From contig JAGTXO010000005.1 of NCBI GenBank assembly GCA_019448385.1, positions 806,001 to 870,000 on the forward strand: a stretch of DNA of 64,000 nucleotides. The letters are read 5' to 3'. Source of the stretch: Diacronema lutheri. Its lineage: Eukaryota > Haptophyta > Pavlovophyceae > Pavlovales > Pavlovaceae. How positions within the stretch are numbered: position 1 is the first letter of the stretch; the number at the start of each line of letters is the position of its first letter. Positions 10,383 through 21,257 of the stretch are shown here, one piece after another. The notes under the pieces were generated by a model. That model saw nothing but the letters and a program-made list of their open reading frames with translations. It had not been told where the DNA came from and did no database searches. The position numbers and the translations under genes are program-made.

Positions 10383-11231
10383 ATGGCGGTCGCGAGACCG
10401 ATCGCAGCGGTCACCCTAGTACTCGTGCTGGTGATGCGCGTGCGCTGGGCCGCGCCTGCGGCGGTGAGCGCGCACTTGCCCGCGGTATACGCGCATAGGG
10501 GCGCGTGCGGCGGCTGCGGTTTTCCGCCGGGCTCTCTCGGCGCGCTCGACGCGCTCGCCAGTACTGGCGCGTGCGGGTTCGACGTCGACATCTTCCGCAC
10601 GGCCGATCGTCACTTGGTCGTCGGGCATCCCGATGAGCTGCAAGCGCGGCTCAAGCTGGCGCGCTCGCCCGAGCTGCTCGGCCTTCAGCGCCTTCGCCAG
10701 CTCGATGGCGGCTCGACGGCCACCGTGCAGCGATATCTTGAGCGCGCGCACGCGCGCTGCGCGCGTGCTGGCAGCGACCGCCGGGTGCCCGTGCTGCTAC
10801 TCGAGCCCAAGGGAGCGGCAGCGCGGCACGTGCTCGAGACCATTGTGCAGGTACGGCGCATTGCCGAGCGTGCGAGCACGCCGCGATTCGTCGGGCTGTG
10901 GTTGGAGGCGACGGCCGCCGCCGCGGCCGCCGGCCCGTGGCTCGTCACGCTCTACGCGCTCAAGGTGAAGCACGTCGCGCCGGTCGGGCGGCCGCTCGGC
11001 GCGGCAGACGTGCGCGTGCAGCGCGCGTGGAACGGCGTTGGCCCGTTCTGGCGGATGCTCACTCCCGTCTTTGCACGCGAGGCGAGGCGTGCCGGCCAGC
11101 TCCTCTTCACGTGGGTCGTCGACAGCGATGAGGCTGCGCGTGTCGCGCTGGGCGCGGGCGCGGACGTCGTCATCTCGGATGACGCCGTCGGAATGCGCGC
11201 GCGCCTTCTCGCGCTAAGCGGCAGTAGATGA
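10383..11231 (+). CDS. Glycerophosphodiester phosphodiesterase-like protein, secreted or membrane-anchored
   Basis: Intronless 282-residue frame starting with a hydrophobic N-terminus ('PIAAVTLVLVLVMRV') that should act as a signal peptide or anchor. The 'YAHRGACG' block supplies the first GDPD histidine, followed by 'GFDVDIFRTADRHLVVGHP', where family members have a Glu-x-Asp pair and the second histidine. 'VLLLEPKG' matches the internal beta-strand acid motif, and the C-terminus has 'FTWVVDSDEAARVALGAGAD', the usual final strand and helix. GDPD enzymes hydrolyse glycerophosphodiesters to glycerol-3-phosphate and an alcohol. The first acidic ligand is Asp-Val-Asp instead of Glu-x-Asp, so activity is plausible but not certain. 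It lies 93 bases behind SHMT on the same strand. Confidence 0.72.
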   Translation: MAVARPIAAVTLVLVLVMRVRWAAPAAVSAHLPAVYAHRGACGGCGFPPGSLGALDALASTGACGFDVDIFRTADRHLVVGHPDELQARLKLARSPELLGLQRLRQLDGGSTATVQRYLERAHARCARAGSDRRVPVLLLEPKGAAARHVLETIVQVRRIAERASTPRFVGLWLEATAAAAAAGPWLVTLYALKVKHVAPVGRPLGAADVRVQRAWNGVGPFWRMLTPVFAREARRAGQLLFTWVVDSDEAARVALGAGADVVISDDAVGMRARLLALSGSR

Positions 11232-11351
11232 CGGCCGCTTTCTGGCCCCCGGGCCGACGAAATGCAGCTCTGGTTCGCCCCCGGGGCGGCAAAGTGCAGC
11301 GCGTGCCGCCCGCCGTCACGTAACGCCATCGTGGGCGTCCGCGTGGCCGCG

Positions 11352-14300
11352 ATGGCGGGCGGCAAGGGGAAGCGCGTGCCGCAACGACTGACGGAGCTGA
11401 TGGCGCCACACGTCCAGTCGTTCGACTACTTTGTCGAGCAGGGCCTGCGCGCTGCGGTCGACAGCCTGCCTCCCGCTTTCCTCTACCTGCAAGATGTGCG
11501 CGCGCCGCGCGCGCGCGCCGCGATCGCGCGCTCGTCGCGCCGCGCTCACCGGGCCTTGCGGCGCCACGCGTACGGGCGGCGCAGGGCGGGATGATCAAGT
11601 GGTGGTTCAAAGAGGTGTACGTTGGCTTCCCGACCAAGAACGAGGACTGCTCTGACGGCCGCATGTTCCCCTCAGAGGCGAGGCGCGCGCGCGTGCGCCG
11701 CGACAGCAGCTCGCGCACGTGCGCCGCGCGCTCGCTCACTCGCGGTCGTCGCGCCGCACGCTGCGCGTTGGCGCGCGCTCGGCCGCGGACGGCGCGCAGG
11801 CGCGCCAACGCGGCCTTTCGTACCGCGCGCCACTAATGGGCAAGGTGTGCGTGCGCACGGACGGCGGCGCGGTCGTCGAGCTCGAGCGCAAGCTGGGCGC
11901 GTTACCTGTGATGGTCCGCTCGGTGCGGTGCCACCTGCGCGGGCTGACGCAGAAGCAGCTGGTCGAGCGGCACGAGGAGGCGCACGAAGCTGGCGGATAC
12001 TTCATCTGCAACGGCAACGAGCGCGCCATCCGCCTGCTCATCGTGCCGCGCAGGCAGCACATGCTCGCACTTGTGCGGCCAACGTTTGTCAACCGCGGCG
12101 CCGACTTCACCGACCGCGCGGTGCAGATGCGCTGCGTGCGCGACGACCAGTCGAGCGTGACGGTCGCGCTGCACTACTTGACGACGGGCAACTGCATGCT
12201 CCGCCTGACGCTGCGCAAGTCGGAGTACTTTGTGCCAGTCGCCCTTGTGCTCAAGGCGCTGCGGCCGTGCACCGACCGCGACATCTACGCGCGCGCGTGC
12301 GGCGGCGACTACGACGACGCCTTTGTGTGCGACCGAGTCGAGGCGGCGCTGCGCGCGCTGCGCGGGCTGAGCGAGCCGGTGGGCACGCAGGCGCAGTGCC
12401 TCGCCTACCTCGGCCGCCGCTTCCGCTCACAGCTCGGCGTGTCCGACGCGGCGGGCGTCTCTGACGACGCGTGCGGCCGGCTGCTGATCGAACGTCAGCT
12501 GCTCGTGCACCTGCGCTGCTTTGGCGCGAAGTGGGAGGTGCTGCTCACGATGCTGCACAAGCTGTACGCGCTTGCCGCCGGCCGCATCGCCGAGGACAAC
12601 GCCGACTCGCTCGTCAACCAGGAGGTGCTCCTGCCAGGCCACCTCTTGACGATGCTCGTCAAGGAGCGGCTCGGCGAGCTCCTGCAGGCGGCGGCCGCCG
12701 CCGCGCGGCGCGAACTCGAGCCGTTGGCGGCGGGCGGCGCGGCGACGGCGGCTGCGGGCGGCGGCGCGGCGAGCGCCCGCCGTCGCGGCGCCGCGCCGAG
12801 CGCGCACGACCCCGACCTGCTCAAGCGCTCGGTCGAGCGCGCGGCGCAGCAGGTGGACGTCGGCAAGAAGGTGGACTACTTCATGGCGACTGGCAACCTC
12901 GTCTCGCAGTCGGGGCTCGACTTGCAGCAGACGAGCGGGTACACGATTGTCGCGGAGCGCCTCAACTACTGGCGGTTCATCTCGCACTTCCGCTCTGTCC
13001 ATCGCGGCTCGTTCTTCGCGCAGATGCGCACGACGACGGTGCGCAAGCTGCTGCCCGACTCGTGGGGCTTCCTCTGCCCCGTGCACACGCCCGACGGCTC
13101 GCCGTGTGGCCTGCTCAACCACCTCGCCGCGCGGTGCGAGCTGCGCGCATCCGACGGCCTCTCTCCCGCGCAGCTCGGTGCGCTGCGCGGACTGCTCGGC
13201 GCGCGCGGCATGGTGCCCGCCGCGGCGGGCGGCGCGGCGATCGGCGCGCCGCCGCCGATCGGCGCGCTCGCCGTCGTCATCGACGGCGAGCTCGCGGGCT
13301 ACGCGCCGCCCGCGCGCGCGGCGGCGATCGCCAAGGCGCTTCGCACGCTCAAGGTGCTGCGTGCGCCCATCAGCCCGAGCGGCGAGGTGGTGCCGAGCGC
13401 ATCCACCGACCCAACCGGCGTCGCCCTGCCGGACTCCCTCGAGATCGTGCACGTGCCGCCGGGCGCCTCGCTGCAATGGCCGGTGCTCGCGCTCTTCTCC
13501 GGACCCGCGCGGCCGCTCCGACCAGTGAAGCACCTTGCCACCGGCCGCGTCGAGCTGCTCGCGCCGTGGGAGCAGATCTTCCTCGGCGTCGCGCTCGCGG
13601 ACGACGAGGCGCGCGCCGACGGCGACGGCGACGCCGGCTCGGCCGCGCCCGGCGTGGACGCGGCGCACACGCACGCCGAGCTGTCGGCGGTGAACATGCT
13701 GTCCGTCGTCGCGTCGCTCACCCCGTTCTGCGACCACAATCAGTCGCCGCGTAACATGTACCAGTGCCAGATGGGCAAGCAGACGATGGGCACGCCCTTC
13801 CACGCGCTGCCGTACCGGACCGACAACAAGGCGTACCGGCTGCAGACGCCGCAGACGCCGCTCGTCTCGAACGAGGCGTACGCCGAGTGCTCGCTTGACG
13901 AATACCCGTCCGGCTGCAACGCGGTCGTCGCGGTGCTCGCGTACACGGGCTACGACATGGAGGACGCGATGGTGCTGAACAAGGCGTCGTACGAGCGCGG
14001 CTTTGGGCACGCGTCCGTGTACGCGACCAAGCTGATCGACCTCAACGAGAAGGGCGCGCAGCGCGGCGCGGCGGGCTCGCGCCACTTCTGCAACATCAAG
14101 GCGCAGGACGAGACGCCTGCGGACTCGGGCGACGTCGAGCGGATCCACAAGTCGCTCGGCGAGGACGGGCTGCCCGAGATCGGCCAGACGCTCCGGCAGG
14201 GCGAGCCGTTCTACTGCGTGTACGACACGATCTCGCGCACGCACTCGCTGCACGTGCACAAGAACGCAGAGCCCGCCGTCGTCGAGGAGGTGCGGCTGCT

Positions 14301-15260
14301 TGGCGCGGAGGGTGGCGCCGCGCAGTGCACGCGCGCGTGCATCAAGCTGAGGTACAACCGCAATCCGATCCCGGGCGACAAGTTCAGCTCGCGCCACGGG
14401 CAGAAGGGCGTGCTCTCGCGGCTGTGGCCCGCGGAGGACATGCCCTTCACCGAGTCGGGCCTCGTGCCCGACGTGCTGATCAACCCGCACGCCTTCCCCT
14501 CGCGCATGACCGTCGGCATGCTCATCGAGAGCCTCGCCGCAAAGTCGGGCGCGCTGCACGGCGCAAAGCAGGACGGCACGCCCTTCCGCTTCGGCGAGCG
14601 CCAGCCCGCGGCCGAGCACTTTGGCCAGCAGCTGCTCAAGGCCGGCTACTCGCACGCCGGCTCGGAGCCCATGTACTCGGGCATCTATGGCGGCGAGATG
14701 CAGATGGATATCTACATCGGCGTCGTCTACTACCAGCGCCTCAGGTGCGCGGCTAGGGCAACGCGCGACCGCGCGCGGACGCGCGCAGCGCGCGCCCACG
14801 CGCGCGCGGCGTGCGTGCGCGCGCGGCGTGCGGCAGGCACATGGTGTCGGACAAGTATCAGGTGCGCGCCAAGGGCCCAGTCAACGCGCAGACGCGCCAG
14901 CCGATCAAGGGGCGCAAGATGCACGGCGGCATCCGGCTCGGCGAGATGGAGCGCGATTCGCTCCTTGCGCACGGCGCCGCCTATCTGCTGCACGACCGCC
15001 TCTTCAACTGCTCGGACGAGCACCGCGCGCTGGCGTGCGCGCGCTGCCAGAGCATTCTCGCGCCGCACATGCTCCGAGCGTCGCACGTGCGCGGGCGCGG
15101 CGACAGCGACGGCACGGCCGCGAAGGGCGCCGTGTGCAACTCTGCTGAGTGCCGTGGCAAGCCGTGCCGCGTGTGCGTCGTGCGCGTGCCCTACGTGCTC
15201 ACCTACCTGGCCAACGAGCTCGCCGCCATGAACGTGCGCATGCACTTGCAAATCAAGTAG
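11352..15260 (+). CDS. POLR1B: DNA-directed RNA polymerase I second-largest subunit (RPA2/RPA135)
   Basis: Four exons: 11352-11495, 11585-11677, 11800-14744 and 14837-15260, totalling 1202 codons in phase. Introns 1 and 3 are GT-AG, intron 2 (11678-11799) is GC-AG. The protein opens with 'LTELMAPHVQSFDYFVEQGL'. It carries 'GGYFICNGNERAIRLLI', 'ATGNLVSQSGLDLQQTSGY', 'LNYWRFISHFRSVHRG', 'TVRKLLPDSWGFLCPVHTPDG', 'GYDMEDAMVLNK', 'KFSSRHGQKGVLSRLWP' and 'MVSDKYQVRAKGPV'. The 'ATGNL' and 'SHFRSVHRG' wording and the C-terminal zinc region ('CARCQSIL' then 'ECRGKPCRVC') fit Pol I rather than Pol II or III. It would form the active-centre wall of the enzyme making rRNA in the nucleolus. An upstream ATG at 11262 is in frame but less likely. 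Confidence 0.93.
11678..11799 (+). other. GC-AG intron in the Pol I subunit gene
   Basis: The coding frame before this stretch ends in 'MFPSE' and resumes after it with 'ARQRGLSYRAPL', matching the continuous Pol I motif seen in other eukaryotes. The donor is GAG|GCGAGG and the acceptor GCGCAG|GCG. No alternative GT donor keeps phase, which makes this one of the best supported GC donors in the window. Confidence 0.8.
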
Positions 15261-15339
15261 CTCGATAGCGCCATAGCGGGCGCGTCTCAGCTGAGTGAAC
15301 CTTTCAGTCTGTCACTTGCGACACTCGAGGCTCGTGCGC

Positions 15340-18032
15340 ATGGCCGTCGGCGCGCAGCGAGCGCTCGCATGGGCAGCGCTGCTGGCCTGGGGGGCGCGCG
15401 GAATGGGGTGTGCGCACAGGCCGTCCGCCTTCGTCGGCCGGGCCGGCGTCGCGCGGCCGAGCGCCGTGCCCTCGGCGCGCGCGATGCGCGGCCGCCCGCA
15501 CGGCGTGGACGCGCTCGGCTCGAAAAAGAAGCCAAAGCGCAAGTTCCGCGGGGGGATGGACTGGGATGACGCGCGGCTGTACGACGAGTGGATCAAGGCG
15601 GGCGCGCCCGACGAGTTCGACTTCTCCGATGCCGAGGAGGTCGACCTCGACTCGCCGCCCGACACAACGCTGTCGCTCGACGACGAGGAGCTCGAGGAGG
15701 AGCTCGCCGAGCAGCTCCTCGCGCGTGCGGCGGGCGCGCGGCAGCGCGAGCCGACGGCGACGGCTGGCGCGCGCGCGCCGCGCGCGGCGGTGCCGTCCGA
15801 ATGGGCGCCGCAAGACGCGCCCGACACGCGCAGGCGGCGCGTCTCCGAGCGCGCGAGGCAGACGGAGGATGACGCGATCGCCGCGGCGCTTGGGGCGACG
15901 TTGCCGCGCGCGCCGCCCAATTGGCCACCCGACGTGGACGAGGAGCAGCACGGCGAAGTGAGCGTCTCGGAGCGTTCGAGCGCGCGCGGCGGCCAGCCCT
16001 CCGCGCAGGCCGCTTCGCGCCCACCCCCGACGCCGGCCGCCGCGCTTGACCTGATGAGCGCGGCTGCCGACGCGGAGGCGGCCGAGCAGCGGTACGACGG
16101 CACGAAGCGATACGAGCCAGGGCACGAGACGTCGGCTATCAGCATGCCCGGCTGGGTGCGCGTGGGCCACGCGTGGACGCGAGACCCAGACAGCCCGCCA
16201 CCTGCGCCATCGGCCCCGCCCAAGCATTCCGTCGCGTGTCCGCCATCGATGCGCGCGCACATTCTCGCTCGGCAGGCGGGCGAGGTTGCACCGCCGCGCC
16301 TCTGGCCGGACACGCACTGGAAAGCGGCGTGGGCCACGGCGCTGGACGAGAAGCAGCACCGCGCGTTGCGCGCCACGTGGGCCAACTTCAACGTGAAGGT
16401 GGCGCTCAACTTCCCCGACGTGCCCACGCTCAGCACCGACACGTACGGAGCGGGCGACGAGGTCGAGGCCTCGACGCTTTCGATCGCAGACGAGGCGATC
16501 ATGAAGGCGGAGATGGCCTTCTTCGCGAGCGGGCTGCCTTCCATCGCCGATGCCACGTCCCTCGAGCTGCTCGCAAACCCAAACTCGCGTAACGACAAGC
16601 GTTACGTCTTCCGCGGCAAGGTGTGCAAAGCCATGCGCGCGCACCGAAAGCGCGCACGCGGCGTTGCGGGCGAAAGGGCGGCAGCGTGGCACGGTGGCTC
16701 CGCGCGTTGCCGTCCGCGCCTCTTGCCGCCTCCGTGCGCGCGTGCACCGCCGTGCGGCGCGCCACGCGCCACGCGCGGACGCCCGTCGGCTGTGCGCGCG
16801 CGTGATCGGGTCGCGGCGCGCGTCACCGCGCCGCACGCGCGCGCGCAGCTCACCGAGCGCGTGGACGACTTGATGTTCAAGTTGCGACCTCTTTCCGCGC
16901 CGAACCGCGTCGCGCTGTTCCACACGGCCGTCGCCTTTGTGAACGGCACGCACCGCATCATTGGCGACGGCATGTGTGCGGCAGCGCTGCAGATCGCAAA
17001 CGCCTCGATGTCGGTCATCTCGCGGTCTGCGGCATACGACGATCTGCTCGAGAGGTTGGCGCGTACCTTCTCGCTCTCGTTCACGGGGCCCAACGTCGAG
17101 GCGGGCGGCCGAGCGCAGATCGTGCTGCCGAGCGAGCAGCGGTACGCGGGCAAGGAAATGGCCGGGGCGCGCATGCTGCGCGAGCGCGTGCTGCGTGACG
17201 GCAAGGTCCTTGATTCAGGCATTCTCAAGGTCTCCGCCTTCATCAACCACCAGGCGCGCGCGCGCAGCGCCGGGCGAGCGTGACTCGCGCGCAGCTCGCA
17301 TCGCAACGCGGCGCGCGCCACACGCCCCCGCCCTCCTCCCCGCCCTCCTCCGCCCCCCCCCCCCCCCCCCGAGCCCCACTCGAGTGCTCACCTTTTGTCC
17401 CCCCCTGGCCGCCCCGCCCCCCCCCCCCCCCCGAGCCCCACTCGAGTGCTCACCATTTGTCCCCCCCCCATGCCATACGCGCGCAGGTCGACGTTGGCCT
17501 GATCGAGGCGTGCGGCGAGGAGCTGGCGGTGCGGCTCGAGCGCACAATGCCCAACAAGATCTTGACCGTCGAAGCGACCGGTCTGATCCCTGCCATCTTT
17601 GTGGCGCGCTATCTCAACGTGCCCGTCGTCTTCGCGCGCAAGCAGCGCCCGCTCACCATCTCCGACGCGTTCACCGTCTCGTACCGCTCGCAGACCAAGG
17701 GCACGCTCGCCGAGCTGATCGTCTCGGAGGAGTATTTGTGTGCGGGCGATCGCGTGCTCATCATCGACGACTTCCTCGCGGGCGGCTCGACCGCAGAGGC
17801 GCTCTTCAAGCTGATCAAGATGGCCAACGCAAAGGTCGTTGGCGTCGGCGTGCTGATCGAGAAGCTCGAGGGATCGGGCCGCGCGTTCCTCTCGGGGTAC
17901 GAGGTGCCGGTGCAATCACTCGTCAAGGTGCGCGGACTTGAGAGCGGACGGATCGACATTGTTGACGAACCGCCCTTCATTGTGCCGGACTCGCGCGGCG
18001 ATCTGGCAGACGCAGCGGCTAGGGCTGCGTAG
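15340..18032 (+). CDS. Xanthine phosphoribosyltransferase fused to a large N-terminal region, plastid-type presequence
   Basis: Three exons, 15340-16620, 16849-17253 and 17487-18032, give 744 codons in phase; intron 1 is GT-AG and intron 2 GC-AG. The last 190 residues match bacterial Xpt: 'LRERVLRDGKVLDSGILKV', 'FINHQ', 'TVEATGLIPAIF', 'VPVVFARKQRPLT' and the PRPP loop 'VLIIDDFLAGGSTAEAL' near residue 653. Xpt converts xanthine plus PRPP to XMP. The first 60 residues look like a signal peptide followed by a transit peptide with 'RPSAFVGR', so import into a complex plastid is likely. The 500 residues between are acidic, partly disordered and contain an unrecognised alpha-helical region ('AFVNGTHRIIGDGMCAAALQ'). 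The frame is continuous across the junction, so the fusion is real unless a start near 17140 is used separately. Confidence 0.82.
17254..17486 (+). other. GC-AG intron with duplicated poly-C cassette
   Basis: Donor CAG|GCGCGC and acceptor GCGCAG|GTCGAC join 'FINHQ' to 'VDVGLIEACGEE', restoring the Xpt motif. Inside, a 30-base block beginning GAGCCCCACTCGAG occurs at 17371-17400 and again at 17433-17462 with one difference. Each copy follows a C homopolymer of 16-18 bases (17353-17370, 17417-17432), so the repeat unit is about 62 bases. Confidence 0.8.
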
Positions 18033-18045
18033 CGACTCAAAGGGA

Positions 18046-18069
18046 GGGGGGGGGGGGGGGGGGGGGGGG
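18046..18069. repeat. G homopolymer (24) between convergent genes
   Basis: An uninterrupted run of about 24 G followed by A and five more G. It fills the gap between the stop of the XPRT gene (18032) and the stop of the minus-strand LRR gene (18108). Confidence 0.9.
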
Positions 18070-18107
18070 AGGGGGAGTCCGGGCCTAGCGCCGGACCAAG
18101 GCGAGGG

Positions 18108-20528
18108 TCAGCCACGCTTAAGTCTCGCGCCGACGCTCTCAAAGATGCCCTTCATCACGCCTCCGCTCTCGCGCCCACCGCCGACGGCGAGCGCGCCGTC
18201 CGCCGGCGTCTGCACCGAACGGAGCATGGACGTGGAGACGTGCTCGTTGTCGAGCACGTTGAGCTCGGTCAGCACGTTGTTGAAGCGCGCCGCGCGGAGC
18301 AGCGCGTCGGCCCCGGCGCTCGTGCACGCGTTCCTCGAGAGGTCGAGCAGCGCGAGCGACATGTTGTGCTCAAGCGCGTCGGCCATTGAGCGCGCGCCCA
18401 CATCGGAGAGCTGACACGCGCGCAGCACAAGTCGCTGCAGCGCGGATTCGTTTCGTCCAAGCACCGCCGCCAAGAAGAGGCTGCCTCGATCGGCGAGTGG
18501 GTTCTCAGCCAAGTCCAGCTCTCGCAGCGTGCGGTTGCTCGAGAGCGCCGTCGCGAGCTCGCGCGAGCCCGTGTGCGAGATGCCATGCTTCGCGAGGCGC
18601 AGCACACGCAGCGTCCGATTCTGCGTGAGCATGTGCGCCGCGCGGCGCGCGCCAACGTCGCCGAGCTTCCAGCCCGTGAGGTCGAGCGAGAGGAGTTGAT
18701 CGTTGCCGCCGAGCGCGTCCCACAGCTCCGCGAGCCCGTCGCGCGACGTGCCGGCCGCGGTCGTCGAGACGCAGAGCACCTGCAACGGGCAGCACGGCAG
18801 GCGCAGGGCGTCTGCGAGTGCGATGAGCGCCTCTTCGCGGAACACGTTAGCCGCAAGGTCGAGCTCGCGCAGGGCGCAGCGCTGCGCGTCGTCGGAGAGC
18901 GCGCGAGCGAGTGCACTAACGCCCTCGTCGCCGATGCGGTTGCCCGCGAGGCAGAGCGCGTGCAGGCGCGTGTTGCCGGGCAGGCTGGCGGCCATCGCTG
19001 CGACTTGGGTGTTGTGCAGCCTGCAGTGCGTGAGGTGCACCTCGCGCAGCGCCGACTCGTCGCCGGCGAGCAGCAGCTGCGCGAGCTGCAGCGCCATGTC
19101 GATGGGCAGGTGGCTTGCGATGATCGACGCGAGGCACGGCGGGAGCAACATCTCGACGTGCGCAAACTGCGCGTGGTGAAACAAACTCGGGTCGCACAGA
19201 ATCCGGACGCGCTCGAGCGAGCTCGCGCCGAGCGTGCGGAGCGACGTCGCCAGCATCTCCTCGGTGCTGCCGCGCCGCGTGCGCGCGCCGCCCTCCGGGG
19301 CGAAGCGGTCGACGCGAGCGACAGGCGTGGTGGGCAGCGTGGTGAGCGCGGAGTCGGTCGCTTTCAGGCCGAGACTTCGCCGCAATGCGCTCCGCGCCAC
19401 GGGCGTCTCGCTCACGGCTGCGCTCGGCGTGCCCGACGACGTGGTGACGCGCGTCTTGCCGGGCTTCCCGCCCGGTCTGCACTCGGCGAGCAGGTGCGGC
19501 AAGCGCAGGAGGGCCATCCGTGCGCCCACCGTCGCATTGAGCCTCTCTGCCTGCGCGCCGTCGCCGACCAGCGCGAGCAGCTCAGCGTGCTCTTCGCTCG
19601 AGCTGCCGGTCGCAAAGCGCAGGTCGAACGCCAAGGCGCGCTGTAGGTGCGCGCTCGGGTAGTCGCGCTCACGCGCCATCTTGTCCGCGATCCGGCCCGC
19701 GTCGACGGCAGCAAGCCCGTCTGTCATGCCGAGCGCCATCAGCCCGCCGCTCTCGTCGCTGCGCTCGTCGCTCGCGCAGTAGGCCTCGAAGAGGCGGGTG
19801 CTGCCGCCCGGCGCGGTGGCGCTCAGCGCGATCTCCCAGCCCACCGAAGCGCGCGTGAGCGCCTCGCCCCGCATGTCGAGCACGGCGAGCGCGCCCGCCG
19901 CCTTTGCCATCACAGCAGGCATCGCGTTGGCCAGCAGCTCGCGCGTCGACGGCTCGACGTCCGCGTGCGCGCAGAGCGCGTACGTGCTCATCCAGTAGCG
20001 CGTATCCTCGCCAAGCGCATGGTCACGAGCGTGCTGCGACAGGCACGCGATCGTCGCTTCGAGCGTCTGCCCGCACCAGTGGATCGCATACCACTGCGCG
20101 GGCTGCGGAGCTATGGCGAGCAGCTCGACGAACGAGCATCGTCGTTGCTCGGTCGAGGGGGCGACGAGGTGCTGCAGGACGTCCGCATGCGTCAGCGTAG
20201 CCGGTGTCAGCTTCCGTGTCCAGCGCACGCTCGCGCCGGGGTCGGCTGCGACCCAGCCCTCCTCGGCGCACCGGTGGCTCGCGAGCGCGAAGAGCTTGCG
20301 CAGCTGCGTGATTGTGATCGCGCGCTCGTTGAGCGCGCGGATCGCACAGCCTTCGGGCAGCCCCGTGCCCGACCTCGAGCCGAGCGCAGACGCGAGCAGC
20401 GCGACCAAGGACGATCGGCGCGTCGGCGGCCGGTCGTCCTCCTCCGGGCTGACGGCGGCCTGCTGCTGGCGTGTGCAAAACATCCTGTGAAACGTTGGTT
20501 TGCGACCTTCTTGCATAATCATCTGCAT
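18108..20528 (-). CDS. Leucine-rich repeat protein with degenerate protist 'SHWWGE-type' N-terminal domain
   Basis: About 806 residues from ATG 20528; ATGs at 20633, 20516 and 20483 are alternatives. Residues about 80-290 follow the plan of a domain I recognise from many protist proteins: 'RKLTPATLTHADVLQHLV', 'RCSFVELLA', a tryptophan-rich strand, 'YWMSTYALCAHADV' and 'LDMRGEALTRASVGWEI'. Where relatives usually read SHWWGE and RIWC..E, this protein has 'AIHWCGQ' and 'SVGWEIAL', so the site is altered. The C-terminal 350 residues are ribonuclease-inhibitor-type LRRs with about ten 28-residue units ('LRELDLAENPLADRGSLFLA', 'LALLDLSRNACTSAGADAL'). A cytosolic interaction protein is likely; substrate and partner are unknown. 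Confidence 0.7.
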   Translation of the reverse strand: MQMIMQEGRKPTFHRMFCTRQQQAAVSPEEDDRPPTRRSSLVALLASALGSRSGTGLPEGCAIRALNERAITITQLRKLFALASHRCAEEGWVAADPGASVRWTRKLTPATLTHADVLQHLVAPSTEQRRCSFVELLAIAPQPAQWYAIHWCGQTLEATIACLSQHARDHALGEDTRYWMSTYALCAHADVEPSTRELLANAMPAVMAKAAGALAVLDMRGEALTRASVGWEIALSATAPGGSTRLFEAYCASDERSDESGGLMALGMTDGLAAVDAGRIADKMARERDYPSAHLQRALAFDLRFATGSSSEEHAELLALVGDGAQAERLNATVGARMALLRLPHLLAECRPGGKPGKTRVTTSSGTPSAAVSETPVARSALRRSLGLKATDSALTTLPTTPVARVDRFAPEGGARTRRGSTEEMLATSLRTLGASSLERVRILCDPSLFHHAQFAHVEMLLPPCLASIIASHLPIDMALQLAQLLLAGDESALREVHLTHCRLHNTQVAAMAASLPGNTRLHALCLAGNRIGDEGVSALARALSDDAQRCALRELDLAANVFREEALIALADALRLPCCPLQVLCVSTTAAGTSRDGLAELWDALGGNDQLLSLDLTGWKLGDVGARRAAHMLTQNRTLRVLRLAKHGISHTGSRELATALSSNRTLRELDLAENPLADRGSLFLAAVLGRNESALQRLVLRACQLSDVGARSMADALEHNMSLALLDLSRNACTSAGADALLRAARFNNVLTELNVLDNEHVSTSMLRSVQTPADGALAVGGGRESGGVMKGIFESVGARLKRG

Positions 20529-21257
20529 GGGGAGGCTTCGGCCAGTATTCGTCCACGATAACCGCCAAAAGTGGTAGGTACGCCAACATGGCTGACGCCC
20601 GTCCGGCTGGGCGTGAGCTCGCGCTTTCGGCATCGGCTTGGGCACATTTGTCTCGCCGAATTTGCCGCTGGCGACCTCGACCACCGAGCTGACCTCGCGC
20701 CGCGACAACGCGCTGAAGGTGGCCCAAAAATCTCCTCAGGACGAACACTAACCGAGCGCGCGCGTGGCGCGCGCTCAGTGAGCGCTCCTCTTCCTAGCTT
20801 CTAACAACGCGCTCAAGGGCCGCAACTTGACCACCAATGAACCACTCGGAGGCCATGCAAGATGCGCCTGCCACGCGCTGGGTGCCCGTGCACCGTCGTG
20901 GTGGTGGTCGAGCGCGGACACTGCCACGCGGCGCACGCTGCTTGCCAATGAATCGCTAGCATGTCGCTTGCAACATGCGCTTGCCACGCACAGCCACCCA
21001 TGCACAGCCGGCCGGCACTCGGCGGCAGTCGGCTGGCGGCAGGCGCCCGACCGGCACACGTCGTTCTCGGACGCAGAGTCATCGCCGCTGAGGGCCGCTC
21101 CGCACTCGCACCAGATTTCGCCATTCTCGTCGGGCGCAGGCAGAACCGCGACGAGCATGATGTCGCACGACGGGCAGCGCGCGGAGCTGCCGAGACCGGC
21201 CTCGAGCGCGGGCATCATGGTCGTGCCGCTCGCTCGCAGCGCCACCTCCGCCTCGGC
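20529..21257. other. Gap with a possible zinc-ribbon exon on the minus strand
   Basis: No confident gene. On the minus strand an open frame at 21245-20775 encodes two Cys pairs, 'CPSC' and 'CECGAAL', spaced like a zinc ribbon, directly after the transposon-relic stop at 21258. It could be a last exon of that relic. It has no in-frame ATG of its own near the start. The plus strand shows nothing recognisable. Confidence 0.35.

Noticed and set aside
12427-14799. 790-codon minus-strand frame across the Pol I subunit
   Set aside because: Mirror frame of a clear Pol I coding exon; no motif and no ATG start needed to explain it.
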